This document shows positions 9,514 to 19,178 of a stretch of 64,000 nucleotides of DNA, in pieces; position 1 is the stretch's first letter; each line of letters begins with the position of its first letter. Source of the stretch: Endozoicomonas sp965208385 (GTDB lineage Bacteria; Pseudomonadota; Gammaproteobacteria; Pseudomonadales; Endozoicomonadaceae); NCBI GenBank assembly GCA_965208385.1, contig CBDBOO010000064.1, positions 12,663-76,662 on the forward strand, written 5' to 3'. The notes beneath the pieces are model-generated. The model worked only from the letters and a program-made list of their open reading frames with translations. It had not been told where the DNA came from and ran no database searches. Position numbers and translations under genes: made by a program.

Positions 9514-11154
9514 TCAGGAATAAATTGATTGGTACGTTGACCCTAATATAAAGATAATTGTCGCCTGATTCTCCGAGATGCCAATCACGTGCTTCTCCGT
9601 TCCGTTGATCGTCTGCACATAAATGCCATCAAAGCAGCAGAAAATCCATCTGCCCGTTGGGTTCTGGGCTGGCTTTTTCTTCATGTCCGGGAACGTTCGG
9701 CTCTGCTTCTTCAACTCATAACGGATTCGATGTTGGATAGCAGCATAGACCATCAGGCAAAGTGTCATCACCATTAACAATGCCTCAATGCGTTCCGGTT
9801 TCTTCAGATAGAGGGAAGACACCAGAAAGTCCGGACTTTTTAGAAAGCGAAAGCCTCGTTCAACCTGTTGCTGTGATTTGTACGTCCTCAGTAGTTCAGC
9901 GCTGTCCAGTCGAGTAGTATTAATGTCGTTGGTAGCCAGCACAAAACAACCCAGTGATGCTTCGGTATCCTGCCGGGTTTGCACAGCGATCGAGCAACAA
10001 CTTGTTACGTAATATTCCAGGTGGTCGGGTTCCGCTCCATTAACAGGTCGTCCTTTGCTCTTGTAGCAGGGCTTGGCGATAACCTGAGCCTCAGCCTGAC
10101 AAAGTTCAGACTGCTTCTGCCATTGCCTAAAGGCTTCCATGGCCTCCCCTTCGCACTGGAACGCTTTTTTGCTCAACTTTTCCAGTCTCTCGCACTCTTT
10201 CAGAGACTTTTTCTGCATACGCCTTGTCAGCGTCTTCTGTTCGGTTTCCTGGCGTTGCTGGTTGCGAAACAAAACCCAGCGTTGCTCTACGTTCGCATAA
10301 TTAGACGACACTTCTGTAGCTTCGTAATGGTCAAACCCCTCCACTGCTTTCATGGTTCGTGAAGGCGCACTCCTTACCAGCTCTTTGGCGGCACCAATAT
10401 TGAGAGGAACTCTGGAAATAAACAGCTGATCCTGCTGGTCAAGTTCCTGGATTGTCCCTGCCACATACAATGCTGCATCGCCAATAAAATAGCGGGCTTC
10501 CAGTGCGGCTTTGAAACTCTTCAAGTGCTTGGAAACCACCTGTTTGAAACTGGTCTTATCAGTTACATTGCCACTGGTTGCTTTCATAAACAACGGGATG
10601 CCTGCCCGGTTTTCAGTCAACAGAAGCAATATGGCCTGGTTCAAATCCGGGCGGTGATCCCGGCTGTAACCTTTGCAAAGCCTGATGCAGTTGAGGTCTT
10701 CATCGCTCAGATCGCTATCGCTATTATAACGACCATCGACGTGGAAGCCGGTGCCATCAAGGTTCAGCGCGTCGCAAGGCAATTTGAGATGAGTTGCAAC
10801 CTTGATAGCCAGCTCAAAATAGACTTTACTGACATCCAGATCAAAGAGTTCATCCAGTGCTCTTCCCAGAATCTTGTCGTTTAAATGCTCTGGTTTAATC
10901 CCTTCCCTGATCAGTTTGTTGAGAGGTTTATTGGCAAAGAACTGGGGGAACATATGGAGAGATTGCCCCGTAAAGCCGAGGCCATTGAGGATCATGCCGA
11001 CAATGGCTTCACCGTGGGAGACATTCCATTCATCCGCTACCTTGGGTGCACGTCTGTCAATGTGATCGGCTATGCCCAGCTCTTTGCACATACCTGCCAC
11101 CAGGCCGAGGTGATCCATGTTCTGAATCTGAGTGCGATATTGAATAGGAGGCAT
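9514..11154 (-). CDS. IS1634-family transposase (DUF4277 N-terminus)
   Basis: The 546-aa protein starts MPPIQYRTQIQNMDHLGLVA and is full length for the family. The DUF4277 N-terminal region includes VSHGEAIVGMILNGLGFTG. The DDE core follows, with LNLDGTGFHVDGRY (first Asp), FIGDAALYVAGTI (second Asp) and a C-terminal QQQVERGFRFLKSPDF (Glu block). The frame is intact with no stop or frameshift, so this is the most plausible source of active transposase among the minus-strand elements here. It starts 78 bp inside the right end of the element. Confidence 0.88.
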   Translation of the reverse strand: MPPIQYRTQIQNMDHLGLVAGMCKELGIADHIDRRAPKVADEWNVSHGEAIVGMILNGLGFTGQSLHMFPQFFANKPLNKLIREGIKPEHLNDKILGRALDELFDLDVSKVYFELAIKVATHLKLPCDALNLDGTGFHVDGRYNSDSDLSDEDLNCIRLCKGYSRDHRPDLNQAILLLLTENRAGIPLFMKATSGNVTDKTSFKQVVSKHLKSFKAALEARYFIGDAALYVAGTIQELDQQDQLFISRVPLNIGAAKELVRSAPSRTMKAVEGFDHYEATEVSSNYANVEQRWVLFRNQQRQETEQKTLTRRMQKKSLKECERLEKLSKKAFQCEGEAMEAFRQWQKQSELCQAEAQVIAKPCYKSKGRPVNGAEPDHLEYYVTSCCSIAVQTRQDTEASLGCFVLATNDINTTRLDSAELLRTYKSQQQVERGFRFLKSPDFLVSSLYLKKPERIEALLMVMTLCLMVYAAIQHRIRYELKKQSRTFPDMKKKPAQNPTGRWIFCCFDGIYVQTINGTEKHVIGISENQATIIFILGSTYQSIYS

Positions 11155-11433
11155 AAGGCTGTTTCCTGATATTTGCTTTTTTGATAAATAGCAGAAATCA
11201 GGAAAATGTCAGGTTAGGTGGTGAATGTCGGTCATAAAGTCGTACCTGCAGCGGTGCTGCCGGTTCATTAATTTCAGAGTTGATATCGTAGTCAGCTTTA
11301 ATATGAAGATTAAGAATGGTATCAGGCACAATAACTTCAGGTTCTGGTGTTGAACTGCAGCCGGATAAAGTCAGCAACAGTATCAGTCCGAACAAATATC
11401 GTCTTATAGAAGCGGTTGAATAATACCTGGGCA

Positions 11434-12558
11434 TCAGGAACTCTCCGCTTCTTTCATTGCTGTTCGAAGCCGGTTCAAAAACAATAGCCGGTAACTGTTT
11501 TCTGACATCAAACGGCGATGGTAGCTTTGATAAAAAAGCCATAACTCCTGACCAGAGACTGTCTGTTTCTTTCTGAAGCTGCCAATACAACGCTTAATGA
11601 ATCCTCTGTGGTTACGTTTTTTTATAAAATGAGCTTCCATTGACTCCGGAGAAAACTCTGTCATGGCCATATCCAGGGCCTTAATCATGGCATTGAACAT
11701 TGTCTTTTTTCGGTGAGCCTTTGAGGAATGAAGCGGCGAAGAGATAAGAGGTACAGGCAGATCAGGCGTTTTAATGGCATCGATAATATTGACATCACCG
11801 TTGAGCATTTTTTGGGCTGTTGAATCATTTTTTGATAGCACAGGAATTTCAGCGTGCTCATCCATCCTGTCTGACAATTTTACATTTGCACTAGCTTCTG
11901 TAGCAAAGGAGGGGGTATTCCAGAGACTGCGATTGATACTCCAGTTGTCTTCGTCATCGGACCCGTTATCTGCAAGAACATCAATGAGTCCAGATGTCTC
12001 GGATGTTATGGGTGAGGTTTCATTTCTACCGATATCGGTCAGGGGTATAGCGTGATTGAAATCAGGTGTGTCGGGTGAACTCTGTTTTTCTGGTACGACT
12101 TCCTCTATGACAAATGGATCATCGATGTTGTCATTCAGGGAGGAAGTGGCGTGGTTGTCCAGAAAACAAACGTCGGGAGCCTGCTCTTCCAGAGAAGGAA
12201 GTTCTGGTGCAGAAAGCCCTGACCTGGGGTTGGATTGCCAGGGAGAAAAATCGCTGATCATTAATCGATAGTCTCCAAGGGAAAGAATATCACCGTCACA
12301 TAAAAGCTGTAGTCTGTTATTACCCAGAGGATTATTCAGCTGGTTAATGAATAATCCATTCAGACTGAGGTCTTCGATGTACCATTGGTTATCTTCCTGA
12401 ATAATGTGTGCATGACGCTCCGATACTTTCTCTGTCCGGTCGGGAAGTTGTAACTGGCATGAGTCTGTTCTGCCAATAAACAGGCCGTCATCAGGGACGT
12501 TACAACTGAGGCTGGCAAGATGTTCACCTTCAGGGATATTAATAATTACAATCTGCAT
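11434..12558 (-). CDS. tagH: TagH-type FHA-domain protein of the T6SS
   Basis: T6SS-associated FHA proteins bind phosphothreonine and take part in post-translational control of assembly through a PpkA-type kinase. Residues about 1-105 form an FHA domain with GLFIGRTDSCQLQLPD, VSERHAHI and DLSLNGLFIN. Residues about 110-280 are acidic, Ser/Thr-rich and low in complexity. The C-terminal 90 residues (MFNAMIKALDMAMTEFSPES to LLFLNRLRTAMKEAESS) match the TagH C-terminal domain. It is the first gene of the minus-strand operon, followed by tssJ with a TGATG overlap. The frame is intact although three of its four partners are broken. No T6SS kinase or phosphatase gene lies next to it. Confidence 0.85.
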   Translation of the reverse strand: MQIVIINIPEGEHLASLSCNVPDDGLFIGRTDSCQLQLPDRTEKVSERHAHIIQEDNQWYIEDLSLNGLFINQLNNPLGNNRLQLLCDGDILSLGDYRLMISDFSPWQSNPRSGLSAPELPSLEEQAPDVCFLDNHATSSLNDNIDDPFVIEEVVPEKQSSPDTPDFNHAIPLTDIGRNETSPITSETSGLIDVLADNGSDDEDNWSINRSLWNTPSFATEASANVKLSDRMDEHAEIPVLSKNDSTAQKMLNGDVNIIDAIKTPDLPVPLISSPLHSSKAHRKKTMFNAMIKALDMAMTEFSPESMEAHFIKKRNHRGFIKRCIGSFRKKQTVSGQELWLFYQSYHRRLMSENSYRLLFLNRLRTAMKEAESS

Positions 12559-12692
12559 GCTGTAAGTCGTGCCGGTAAACGATAATATATCTGGTTGGAA
12601 CAGTTTAGATGCTTTGCTGAGTTGCGAAAGGAACTATTATTGGCCAGTTCACTGACAGGGGTGATCAATGAGAATTATATCCAGAGGGTTTC

Positions 12693-13685
12693 ATGGCTGA
12701 ACTGCCCGGAATGAAAGCTGATTCACAGACAGATACCAGACCCATTGGCTTGTTGTTAATGGAAGGTTTTTCAATGCTGTCGTTTGCTTCTGCCATTGAG
12801 CCCCTGCACATTGCGAACCGTATTGCTGGTAAAAAATTGTATCAGCCAATCGTTATTGCTCTCTCTGGCGATGCTGTGGTCAGTGCTTCGGGTATTTATG
12901 TTTCTGTGGTCCCTGTTGAACACCAGCCTGAACAGTTTGACACTCTGCTGGTGTGTGGAAAAGCTGATGGACGACAATCGTCTTCCATTGATGAGAATCC
13001 GGATAATGTATCTAACCTGAATGCTCTGCTGACAAGGGCTCCGTCATTGGGGGGAATCGGTACCGGGGCTCTCTGGCTAGCCAGATCGGGAAAACTGGAT
13101 GGTTGTAAAGCGGTGCTGCATGGCATGGATCGGGGACAGGCACAGAGGCAGTTTGCCCGAATAAGGGTTTCAGGTAACCTGTTTGAAGTCGACAAGCAGG
13201 TCTATACCTGTGGCGGAGGTTCTGCCGCTGTCGATATGATGCTGGCACTGATTGCCAGGCAGCATGGCATGTCTCTGTCTGCTGCGATTTCAGAAAACCT
13301 GGTGCGTGAACGTCAGGGTCAGACTTCTTCTGCCGCCGAGAAAATCAGTACCATAAAATCAGGTCAACAACCCCGCCTCAGGGATGCCCTGGATTTGATG
13401 CTGGCTAACATTGAAGAACCATTGGGAGCCGATGAACTGGCATCATTGGTGGGTATATCCAGACGTCAACTTGAACGATTATTCCGCAAACATCTGGATA
13501 CAGTCCCTTCCAGACACTATCTTCAGATACGTTTGGAACATGCCCGAAAACTGCTGCAGCAGGAAAATGCTCCGGTGGTGCAGGTGGCACTTGATTGCGG
13601 ATTTGCCAATGCCTCTCATTTCAGTACTGCCTACAGAAACCAGTTTGGCAGTACCCCCAGCGAAGAGCGACGCAAAAATCAGTAA
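12693..13685 (+). CDS. GlxA-family transcriptional regulator (DJ-1/PfpI + AraC HTH)
   Basis: The protein is 330 aa. Residues about 17-190 form a DJ-1/PfpI-like domain (IGLLLMEGFSMLSFASAIEP, then FDTLLVCG and a GGIGTGALWLA segment at the usual nucleophile elbow, where the catalytic Cys is replaced by Thr/Gly). Residues about 225-330 form an AraC helix-turn-helix pair (LASLVGISRRQLERLFRKHL and VALDCGFANASHFSTAYR). This is the architecture of GlxA/GbdR/CdhR-type activators of amine and carnitine metabolism; the ligand cannot be read from the sequence. An AGAGGG sits just before the ATG. It is divergent from tagH across 134 bp, and no obvious target operon is adjacent. Confidence 0.88.
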   Translation: MAELPGMKADSQTDTRPIGLLLMEGFSMLSFASAIEPLHIANRIAGKKLYQPIVIALSGDAVVSASGIYVSVVPVEHQPEQFDTLLVCGKADGRQSSSIDENPDNVSNLNALLTRAPSLGGIGTGALWLARSGKLDGCKAVLHGMDRGQAQRQFARIRVSGNLFEVDKQVYTCGGGSAAVDMMLALIARQHGMSLSAAISENLVRERQGQTSSAAEKISTIKSGQQPRLRDALDLMLANIEEPLGADELASLVGISRRQLERLFRKHLDTVPSRHYLQIRLEHARKLLQQENAPVVQVALDCGFANASHFSTAYRNQFGSTPSEERRKNQ

Positions 13686-13847
13686 CTCTTTTTACAGCTA
13701 ACACGAGAATCAATTCGTTAACTGTTCGGTTTGCTGAATCCTCTGAATTATTGACTATGCTTACTGCCATCAAAAATGGATAGCGGTAACACTTTGCGGC
13801 CTTTCAACCCTGAATCTATAAAACATATAAGAATTGTAAGAAATATA

Positions 13848-13895
13848 AAGATTGTTAAAAAGATTGTTAAAAAGATTGTTAAAAGGGTTATTAAA
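13848..13895. repeat. 12-bp tandem repeat, four units
   Basis: The unit aagattgttaaa occurs three times perfectly (13848-13859, 13860-13871, 13872-13883) and once degenerately (agggttattaaa, 13884-13895). It sits in AT-rich DNA just upstream of the broken SGNH hydrolase gene. The antisense reading (NNLF repeats) is not a credible gene. Confidence 0.85.
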
Positions 13896-13904
13896 AGCCC
13901 AGTG

Positions 13905-14838
13905 GACTGGCGTTAATCCTTTTTTTCTGGCTGACAATATCTGTTGTTGAAAGCGCATCGGCTGTCATAAAGAAAGAGCATCCTGTCAGGCTGGGATTTG
14001 CCGGAGCCAGCATCACCTCCGGATTTAACTCTCAGAATTCTTTTCCCAGTATTGTTTTTAAAGGTTTCCGGCTGGCAGAAAGTTTTGAACGGGCGCTGAA
14101 GGAGAAAAGCTCCGTTACTTTTCTCGATGAAAGCCCCGGATTGACCGATGCGCCCTTTATGATGCTGACCCGACTTCTCTACTTTATGTATCTCCCGGCC
14201 TGATGGCCCATCATCAGGTGCAGAGGCTGGTGTCTGGTCAGGCGCAGTTTGTTATTGCTGTAGATCTGTTATTTTGGCCTCTCTATGGTTCTTTGAAACA
14301 AGGACGGTGTGACTGGTATTTGCAGCATACAGAAGGCTATATAAAACTGGCAGATCAATTGGATGAACCACTGGAAAGTGCATCACTCTGTTCACTCTAT
14401 TTCCGTCTCCAGAGACTGGAATATCTGCTTCATGTTCTATCCTGTTTCCAGCAAACCCGATTTCTGGTTGCTTACATCCCGGACATTTCAGTGTATTTGG
14501 GAATGCCTTTTTATCATTTTATGGAGGCAGATCTGAAACCCGGGGAAGTTAATCTGGCGAATGCACTGATAGCCCGTTATGTGGCTGATTCAGTAAACCT
14601 GTCAGTTATTGATTTACGTGGTATCTATGAGAGAAGGGCGCTCGTTCGCTGTGGCAGTGATGGGCTTTTAATGGAGCCTTCCGGACTGCTGGCAAACGAC
14701 AGACTGCATCTGTCAAAAGCCGGGTATTTGTGTATGACTTTGAAGATTCTGAACTGGATGGAAAAGGAAAGTGCAGATTTCGAAAAACTGGCTGCATTGT
14801 TTGATACGGTGACCTTGAAACAAAATCTGAGTCCGTGA
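13905..14838 (+). pseudogene. SGNH/GDSL-type hydrolase, frameshifted and lacking a start
   Basis: A first frame (about 13905-14202) has a hydrophobic leader (LALILFFWLTISVVESASA) followed by RLGFAGASITSGFN, a block I-like motif around the nucleophile serine. It runs to a stop at 14202 (LLYFMYLPA). A +1 shift near 14190 enters the second frame (SPGLMAHHQVQRLV), which carries on to 14838 and has NDRLHLSKAGYL, the block V Asp-x-x-His of SGNH hydrolases. No ATG, GTG or TTG opens the first frame: an in-frame stop lies directly upstream of the leader. The protein was probably an exported esterase or lipase-like hydrolase and is now inactive. It is convergent with the RND genes. Confidence 0.6.
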
Positions 14839-14888
14839 AAAATGGCAGCCAGACCCGGCCTGCCATTGCCCAACACGTATGACGGTAT

Positions 14889-17800
14889 TTATCCCCTTCT
14901 TGCACTCAGCAATAAATACAGCACGGGCACAACAATCAACGTTAGTAACGTTGATACCAATAAACCTCCGATAATCGTCCATCCCATGGGTGACCACATT
15001 ACAGAACCTGACAACGTCAGGGGCAGCAAACCTCCGATAGTGGTCATTGTGGTCAGCAATATTGGCAACAGACGGGTTTGACCGGATTCAATAATTGATT
15101 CTCTGATATTCCAGCCATCCGCTCTCAACTGGTTGGCGTAGTCCACCAGAATAATGGAATTATTGACGACAATGCCCACCAGAGATGTCAGTCCGATAAA
15201 AGCAGTGAACGAAAAAGTCAGGCCCACCATCCAGAGAGTCAGAATCATTCCCGTAACGGCAAAGGGAATGGCTGCAAAGATGACTGCAGGCTGAGAGAAA
15301 GAATTGAATTGCAGAACCAATACGGCAAATATTCCCAGTAGTGCAATCAGCAAGACCTTGGTCATACCGGCAAAAGATTCTTTTCGTTCCTCCTGTTCTC
15401 CTCCAATCTGATAGCTGACACCTCGAGGCCATTGAAACTGATCCAGCTTGATAATTATTTCATTGGTTACCGCTTCAGCTTGAAAACCGTTCTTCAGGTC
15501 TGCAGTAATACGGGCCATTCTTTCGGTCATATGGTGCTGAAATCTTGGCAGTGCACTTTTCAGTTCTAAGGAAACCAGCTGTTTAATGGGAATCAGCTGG
15601 CCTGAGAGGGATTTCACCATCATGTTATCGAAATCTTCAATTTTAGGGCGATTCTCACCCTGAGATCGAACCAGAATCGGATAGTTTTCACCGTTCTCAT
15701 CACGATATTGACTGACCTTTGTTCCCACCAGACTGGCGCGAATTATCTGGTCAATGGCACTGACGGCCACGCCATACATGGCGGCTTTTTCCCTGTTGAT
15801 GTCTACATGAAGATCTACTTTTGGTTTATCCAGTGGATTATCAACATTGACGGTGCCTGTTGTTTCTGCGACCAGTTGCTCAATCTCTCTGGAAGTCATC
15901 AGAACCTGGCTCAAATCATCTCCCACGACACGAATGGCAATGGGGGCTTCGTAAGGAGGACCTTGAAGAAGTTCTTTTACGGTAATTCGGGCACCGGTAA
16001 CATCGGTAAATTCATTTCTCAGGGATTCAATAAAAGGCGCTACAACCGATATTTTTCCAGTGTTCAGTCTGACAACAAGCTGGGCGTAGTTAGGTACCTG
16101 TCTGCTGGGAAATATATTGTAATAAATTCTCGGGTTGCCCTTGCCAATATTAGTGGTTATGGAGCGTACCAGAGAATAGGGCTTTATGATGGTTTCTGTG
16201 CGAATAGCCATGGCTTCAGTCTGGTCAAAGCTGGCACCTTCGGGCAGCTCGATATTAACCAGAATCATGGGCTTTTCAGCTTTTGGAAACATACTCACGC
16301 CGAGCTGACCAGCCAGCATTACAGAACCAGCCAGCATCATAACGGCCAGAGACAGGACACGAAAGGGATGCCTTAACGACGCAGAAAGAAGCGTCTTATA
16401 AGGGCCGTGGGAAAATCGGTTCAGGGCACGAAGCATTAAAGGTGGCCTGGTTTTTTTCCCCTTTAAAACAAGGCTGGCCAGCAGCGGTGTAAGACTCAGT
16501 GCAATCAGTAGTGAGGCAATCAATGTCAGGATAACCGTCACTGGCATCGAACGCAGGAAAGTGCCAGCGCCTGTCTGAAGCAGCATGATAGGTACAAAAG
16601 CGAGCACTGTCGTTAAGGTGCCGCTGGCTATAGCCCAGCCAACCTGGCTGGCGCCTTTTGCTGCAGCTTCTCTGGGAGAATGCCCCTGACGTAGAAAACG
16701 ATCTACATTCTCGGTGACAACAATGGCGTTATCAACCAGAAGGCCCAGGGCAATAACCAGTCCGGCAATGGACATCTGCTGGATGCCAAAGCCTGCCAGA
16801 TCCAGCCAGCCCAAACCAATCATGACGGACATGGGAATCGCTAAAATAACCACAAAGGTTGAACGTGTGCCCAGAAATATCAACGTCAGCAACCCTACCA
16901 GTAACAAGCCCTGCATGAGACTGTTAAAGAATTCACTGATTCTTTCATCAACCGATTCTGTCTGATTGTGGGCGAGTGCAATGGAGACACTGTCTGGCAG
17001 TTCTTCCTTGATGGTGTCCAGGGCATGGTCAAGTCCCTCCATGACTTCGAAGATGTTACTGCCTTCACGCTGAACGACACTGACAAAAACGGATCGTACT
17101 TCCTGATAGCGAGCCTGGTAGGTGGGCAAGGCATTTTCAAAAGAAATTCTGGCAATATCTTCCACATAAATAATATTGCCGGGACTGGAATGAACAGCAG
17201 TCCTTTTCAGTTGTTCAACGGATTTGAAATCTCCACTGGTTCTCACTGTAAATCGTCGTTCACCAGACAGAACATGACCGCCGGGAAGATTAACTCCGGA
17301 CATTTGAATAGCCTGAATCAGATCTTCCAGGCCAATACCCAGTTCCTGCATTTTGGCCAGATTTGCCTGTACTTGTAATTGTTGTTCAGGAAGGGCTTCT
17401 ACTGTGGCTCTTTTGACTCCGGGTATCCGTTCGAAACGTTTTTCCAGCTTTTCAGCAAACGCTTTCAGGCTGCGATAGTTTTCGGTATCCGAGCTAATAG
17501 CCACCTGCAAAATATTGACATCAACGGGGGATATTTTATCGATAGCCAATACGGGAATATCGGAAGGTAGTTCATCCCTGACTTTGGCGACCTGAGATAC
17601 GACATCATCGTATTTTTCCTGAGGATCAGAGCCATACAAAAATTCCACACGGATAACGGCAAGGCCGTCTTCAATATTGGCTTTGAGAACCTTGATATCG
17701 TCTAATTCATTAATGGCTTCTTCAACAGGGTCAACAATGAGCTTTTCCATGTCCATAGGACTGGTGCCCGGATAAACGATGCGAACCATAGTGGCCGGGA

Positions 17801-17924
17801 ACTGAAACTGAGGATCTTCTGAACGAGGCATAGATTTCAGAGAGACAAAACCCAGTGCCACCAGAAGCAGCATAACCACCAGGGTAAAACGATGATTGTT
17901 AATGGCAATGGCTGGTAATTTCAT
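14889..17924 (-). CDS. RND efflux transporter, inner-membrane permease
   Basis: The 1011-aa protein has the AcrB/MexB layout: helix 1 (FTLVVMLLLVALGFVSL), a large periplasmic loop, a helix bundle with LVDNAIVVTENVDRFLRQGH (helix 4, functionally conserved Asp pair region), a second porter loop, and a C-terminal bundle ending in WTIIGGLLVSTLLTLIVV. Its divergence from AcrB (PRSEDPQF near the N-terminus) places it in the VexK/MexK-like group of RND pumps. Its start overlaps the stop of the adaptor gene by ATGA (17921-17924), so the two are co-translated. No outer-membrane factor gene is adjacent; it may use a TolC-like channel encoded elsewhere. Its likely regulator is the divergent TetR protein. 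Confidence 0.93.
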   Translation of the reverse strand: MKLPAIAINNHRFTLVVMLLLVALGFVSLKSMPRSEDPQFQFPATMVRIVYPGTSPMDMEKLIVDPVEEAINELDDIKVLKANIEDGLAVIRVEFLYGSDPQEKYDDVVSQVAKVRDELPSDIPVLAIDKISPVDVNILQVAISSDTENYRSLKAFAEKLEKRFERIPGVKRATVEALPEQQLQVQANLAKMQELGIGLEDLIQAIQMSGVNLPGGHVLSGERRFTVRTSGDFKSVEQLKRTAVHSSPGNIIYVEDIARISFENALPTYQARYQEVRSVFVSVVQREGSNIFEVMEGLDHALDTIKEELPDSVSIALAHNQTESVDERISEFFNSLMQGLLLVGLLTLIFLGTRSTFVVILAIPMSVMIGLGWLDLAGFGIQQMSIAGLVIALGLLVDNAIVVTENVDRFLRQGHSPREAAAKGASQVGWAIASGTLTTVLAFVPIMLLQTGAGTFLRSMPVTVILTLIASLLIALSLTPLLASLVLKGKKTRPPLMLRALNRFSHGPYKTLLSASLRHPFRVLSLAVMMLAGSVMLAGQLGVSMFPKAEKPMILVNIELPEGASFDQTEAMAIRTETIIKPYSLVRSITTNIGKGNPRIYYNIFPSRQVPNYAQLVVRLNTGKISVVAPFIESLRNEFTDVTGARITVKELLQGPPYEAPIAIRVVGDDLSQVLMTSREIEQLVAETTGTVNVDNPLDKPKVDLHVDINREKAAMYGVAVSAIDQIIRASLVGTKVSQYRDENGENYPILVRSQGENRPKIEDFDNMMVKSLSGQLIPIKQLVSLELKSALPRFQHHMTERMARITADLKNGFQAEAVTNEIIIKLDQFQWPRGVSYQIGGEQEERKESFAGMTKVLLIALLGIFAVLVLQFNSFSQPAVIFAAIPFAVTGMILTLWMVGLTFSFTAFIGLTSLVGIVVNNSIILVDYANQLRADGWNIRESIIESGQTRLLPILLTTMTTIGGLLPLTLSGSVMWSPMGWTIIGGLLVSTLLTLIVVPVLYLLLSARRG

Positions 17925-19015
17925 GGCAAGGGCACTCCGGTTTGATCCCCTGATATGTATTTCTTCAGTCCTTTAGTGGACAACCGGGCTTTTTCTCCAT
18001 GCCTGAGCAGGCCTGCACCGGTCGTAATCAGTAATTCGTTTTCCTGAAGGCCACTACTGATGGCAACCTGTCCCAGCTCCATAAATTCAATGTAAACCTG
18101 TCGTTTTTCTGCTGTTTCACTCTGCGGGTTATAGATCAACACACTGGCATTGCTGTGACTGTCAGTTTGGGCTGCAATAACGGCTTCAACAGGAACAAGA
18201 GCCAGATTTTTCATGGTTTCTGGCAGTATTTTAATTTGCCCTACAAACCCGGAGCGAAGCTGCGAAACAGCAGTAGGCAGTGATATTTCAACTTCAAACG
18301 TGCCGGTTCGCTCATTGGCAAGTGCCGCCAGTTCAGAGACTGTTCCCGTAAACACCTGATCAGGAAAGGCGTCAAATATAACTTCTGCCCTGTCTCCTTC
18401 CCTGACCCGGACTATGTCCTGATCAGTGATGCCAGAACGAATAACCCATCCCTGACTTTCATCAGCAAGAATAATGATGGGTTGATAGGGCGATACCAGT
18501 TCGTTTTGCTCAACATGACGCCGTAAAATAAGGCCATCCGCAGATGCCTTGATGCTGGAATAGTTCCTGTTGAAGAGGGCGATGCGCAGTTTGCTCTCTG
18601 CGACGGCAAGATCGGTTTCTGCCGCCTGTAGCTTATCCAGTGAAAGTACATTGTTATCATGGAGTTTGCGGTATCGGGCCAGACTGCGTTTGGCCATTTT
18701 CACTCTGGCTTTTGTTTCATCTACCTGGGCATTGATTTCATCCAGCGCCAGACTGGCCAGTAATTGCCCTTCTTTAACTCTGTGACCTTCATCAACCAGC
18801 ATCAGGCTGACAGGACCGGCCGTTTTGAACGACAGTGTCTGTTGTGACTTATAGGAAAGGATGCCACTGGTTCGAATGGGGCGGGCGTATTGCTGAAAAT
18901 GTACCGGGTTCACTTCAACGGTAACGGGTGCTTTGTCCTCTGCTTTCACTTCATTAAAAGGCAGACTTAACAGTGGAATTATGGCTAACGTCCATAGGAC
19001 GGCTGTTCGGAGCAT
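17921..19015 (-). CDS. RND efflux periplasmic adaptor (HlyD/MFP family)
   Basis: The adaptor bridges the RND permease and an outer-membrane channel. I take the ATG at 19015 (MLRTAVLWTLAIIPLLSLPF) because AAGGA lies nine bases upstream and a signal peptide follows at once; a longer frame to 19108 has no such support. The sequence shows the lipoyl half-motif (VDEGHRVKEGQLLASLALDE), a coiled-coil hairpin (about residues 80-140), the second lipoyl half (SADGLILRRHVEQNELV) and a beta-barrel domain. It is the first gene of the two-gene operon and divergent from the TetR gene. Confidence 0.9.
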   Translation of the reverse strand: MLRTAVLWTLAIIPLLSLPFNEVKAEDKAPVTVEVNPVHFQQYARPIRTSGILSYKSQQTLSFKTAGPVSLMLVDEGHRVKEGQLLASLALDEINAQVDETKARVKMAKRSLARYRKLHDNNVLSLDKLQAAETDLAVAESKLRIALFNRNYSSIKASADGLILRRHVEQNELVSPYQPIIILADESQGWVIRSGITDQDIVRVREGDRAEVIFDAFPDQVFTGTVSELAALANERTGTFEVEISLPTAVSQLRSGFVGQIKILPETMKNLALVPVEAVIAAQTDSHSNASVLIYNPQSETAEKRQVYIEFMELGQVAISSGLQENELLITTGAGLLRHGEKARLSTKGLKKYISGDQTGVPLP

Positions 19016-19100
19016 TATGACAATTCCTTGAAACTCAATCCAGTGAGTCAGATTATTTTTAGAGTAATTGCGCAGTATGCTAGGCTTGGATGTGTTCACT

Positions 19101-19115
19101 GTCAACAATGTTGAC
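19101..19115. promoter_or_regulatory. Palindromic operator between the efflux operon and tetR
   Basis: GTCAAC-AAT-GTTGAC is a perfect 6-bp inverted repeat with a 3-bp centre in the 163-bp divergent region, 86 bp from the adaptor start and 64 bp from the TetR start. Its position and symmetry suit the operator of the adjacent TetR repressor acting on both directions. Binding is inferred from position only. Confidence 0.55.
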
Positions 19116-19178
19116 GATAATTACATTATTGTTCAGGATGTCTGTGAAGACTTAATGACGGTTTAACAAAACGAGCCT

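Larger units (their letters stand above)
9102..11232. mobile_element. IS1634-type insertion sequence in tssJ
   Basis: The ends are imperfect inverted repeats, accgtcattcaccacct at the left and, read inward, accgacattcaccacct at the right. The flanks share cata (9098-9101 and 11233-11236; cataa if one end base is excluded). The element is about 2.13 kb, longer than usual because about 410 bp of non-coding DNA lies beyond the transposase stop, including a 164-bp MITE at 9292-9455. The transposase is encoded on the minus strand. Confidence 0.8.
8781..11434 (-). pseudogene. tssJ: tssJ, T6SS outer-membrane lipoprotein, split by an IS1634-type element
   Basis: TssJ anchors the T6SS membrane complex to the outer membrane. 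The N-terminal piece starts at the ATG at 11434, which overlaps the tagH stop (TGATG), and has a lipobox LTLSGCSS followed by ILNLHIKADYDIN and PLQVRLY. The C-terminal piece (to 8781) reads YELRGSILFLQADFLDLYLQ and ends SVTQPIPSGE. Removing the element at 9102-11232 and one 4-5 bp duplicated copy (cata/a) joins LQVRLY directly to ELRGSILF, matching the family pattern VRLYQL...F..ADF. The lesion is a clean insertion, so precise excision would repair the gene. Confidence 0.88.

Noticed and set aside
13770..13958. Minus-strand frame with repeated NNLF
   Set aside because: It is only the translation of the 12-bp tandem repeat, with no start signal.
15708..16376. 222-codon plus-strand frame within the RND permease gene
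   Set aside because: Antisense shadow of a well-defined RND permease.
19015..19108. Longer N-terminus for the RND adaptor
   Set aside because: It would run through the palindromic operator region and put 31 polar residues before a normal signal peptide; the ATG at 19015 has a good AAGGA.
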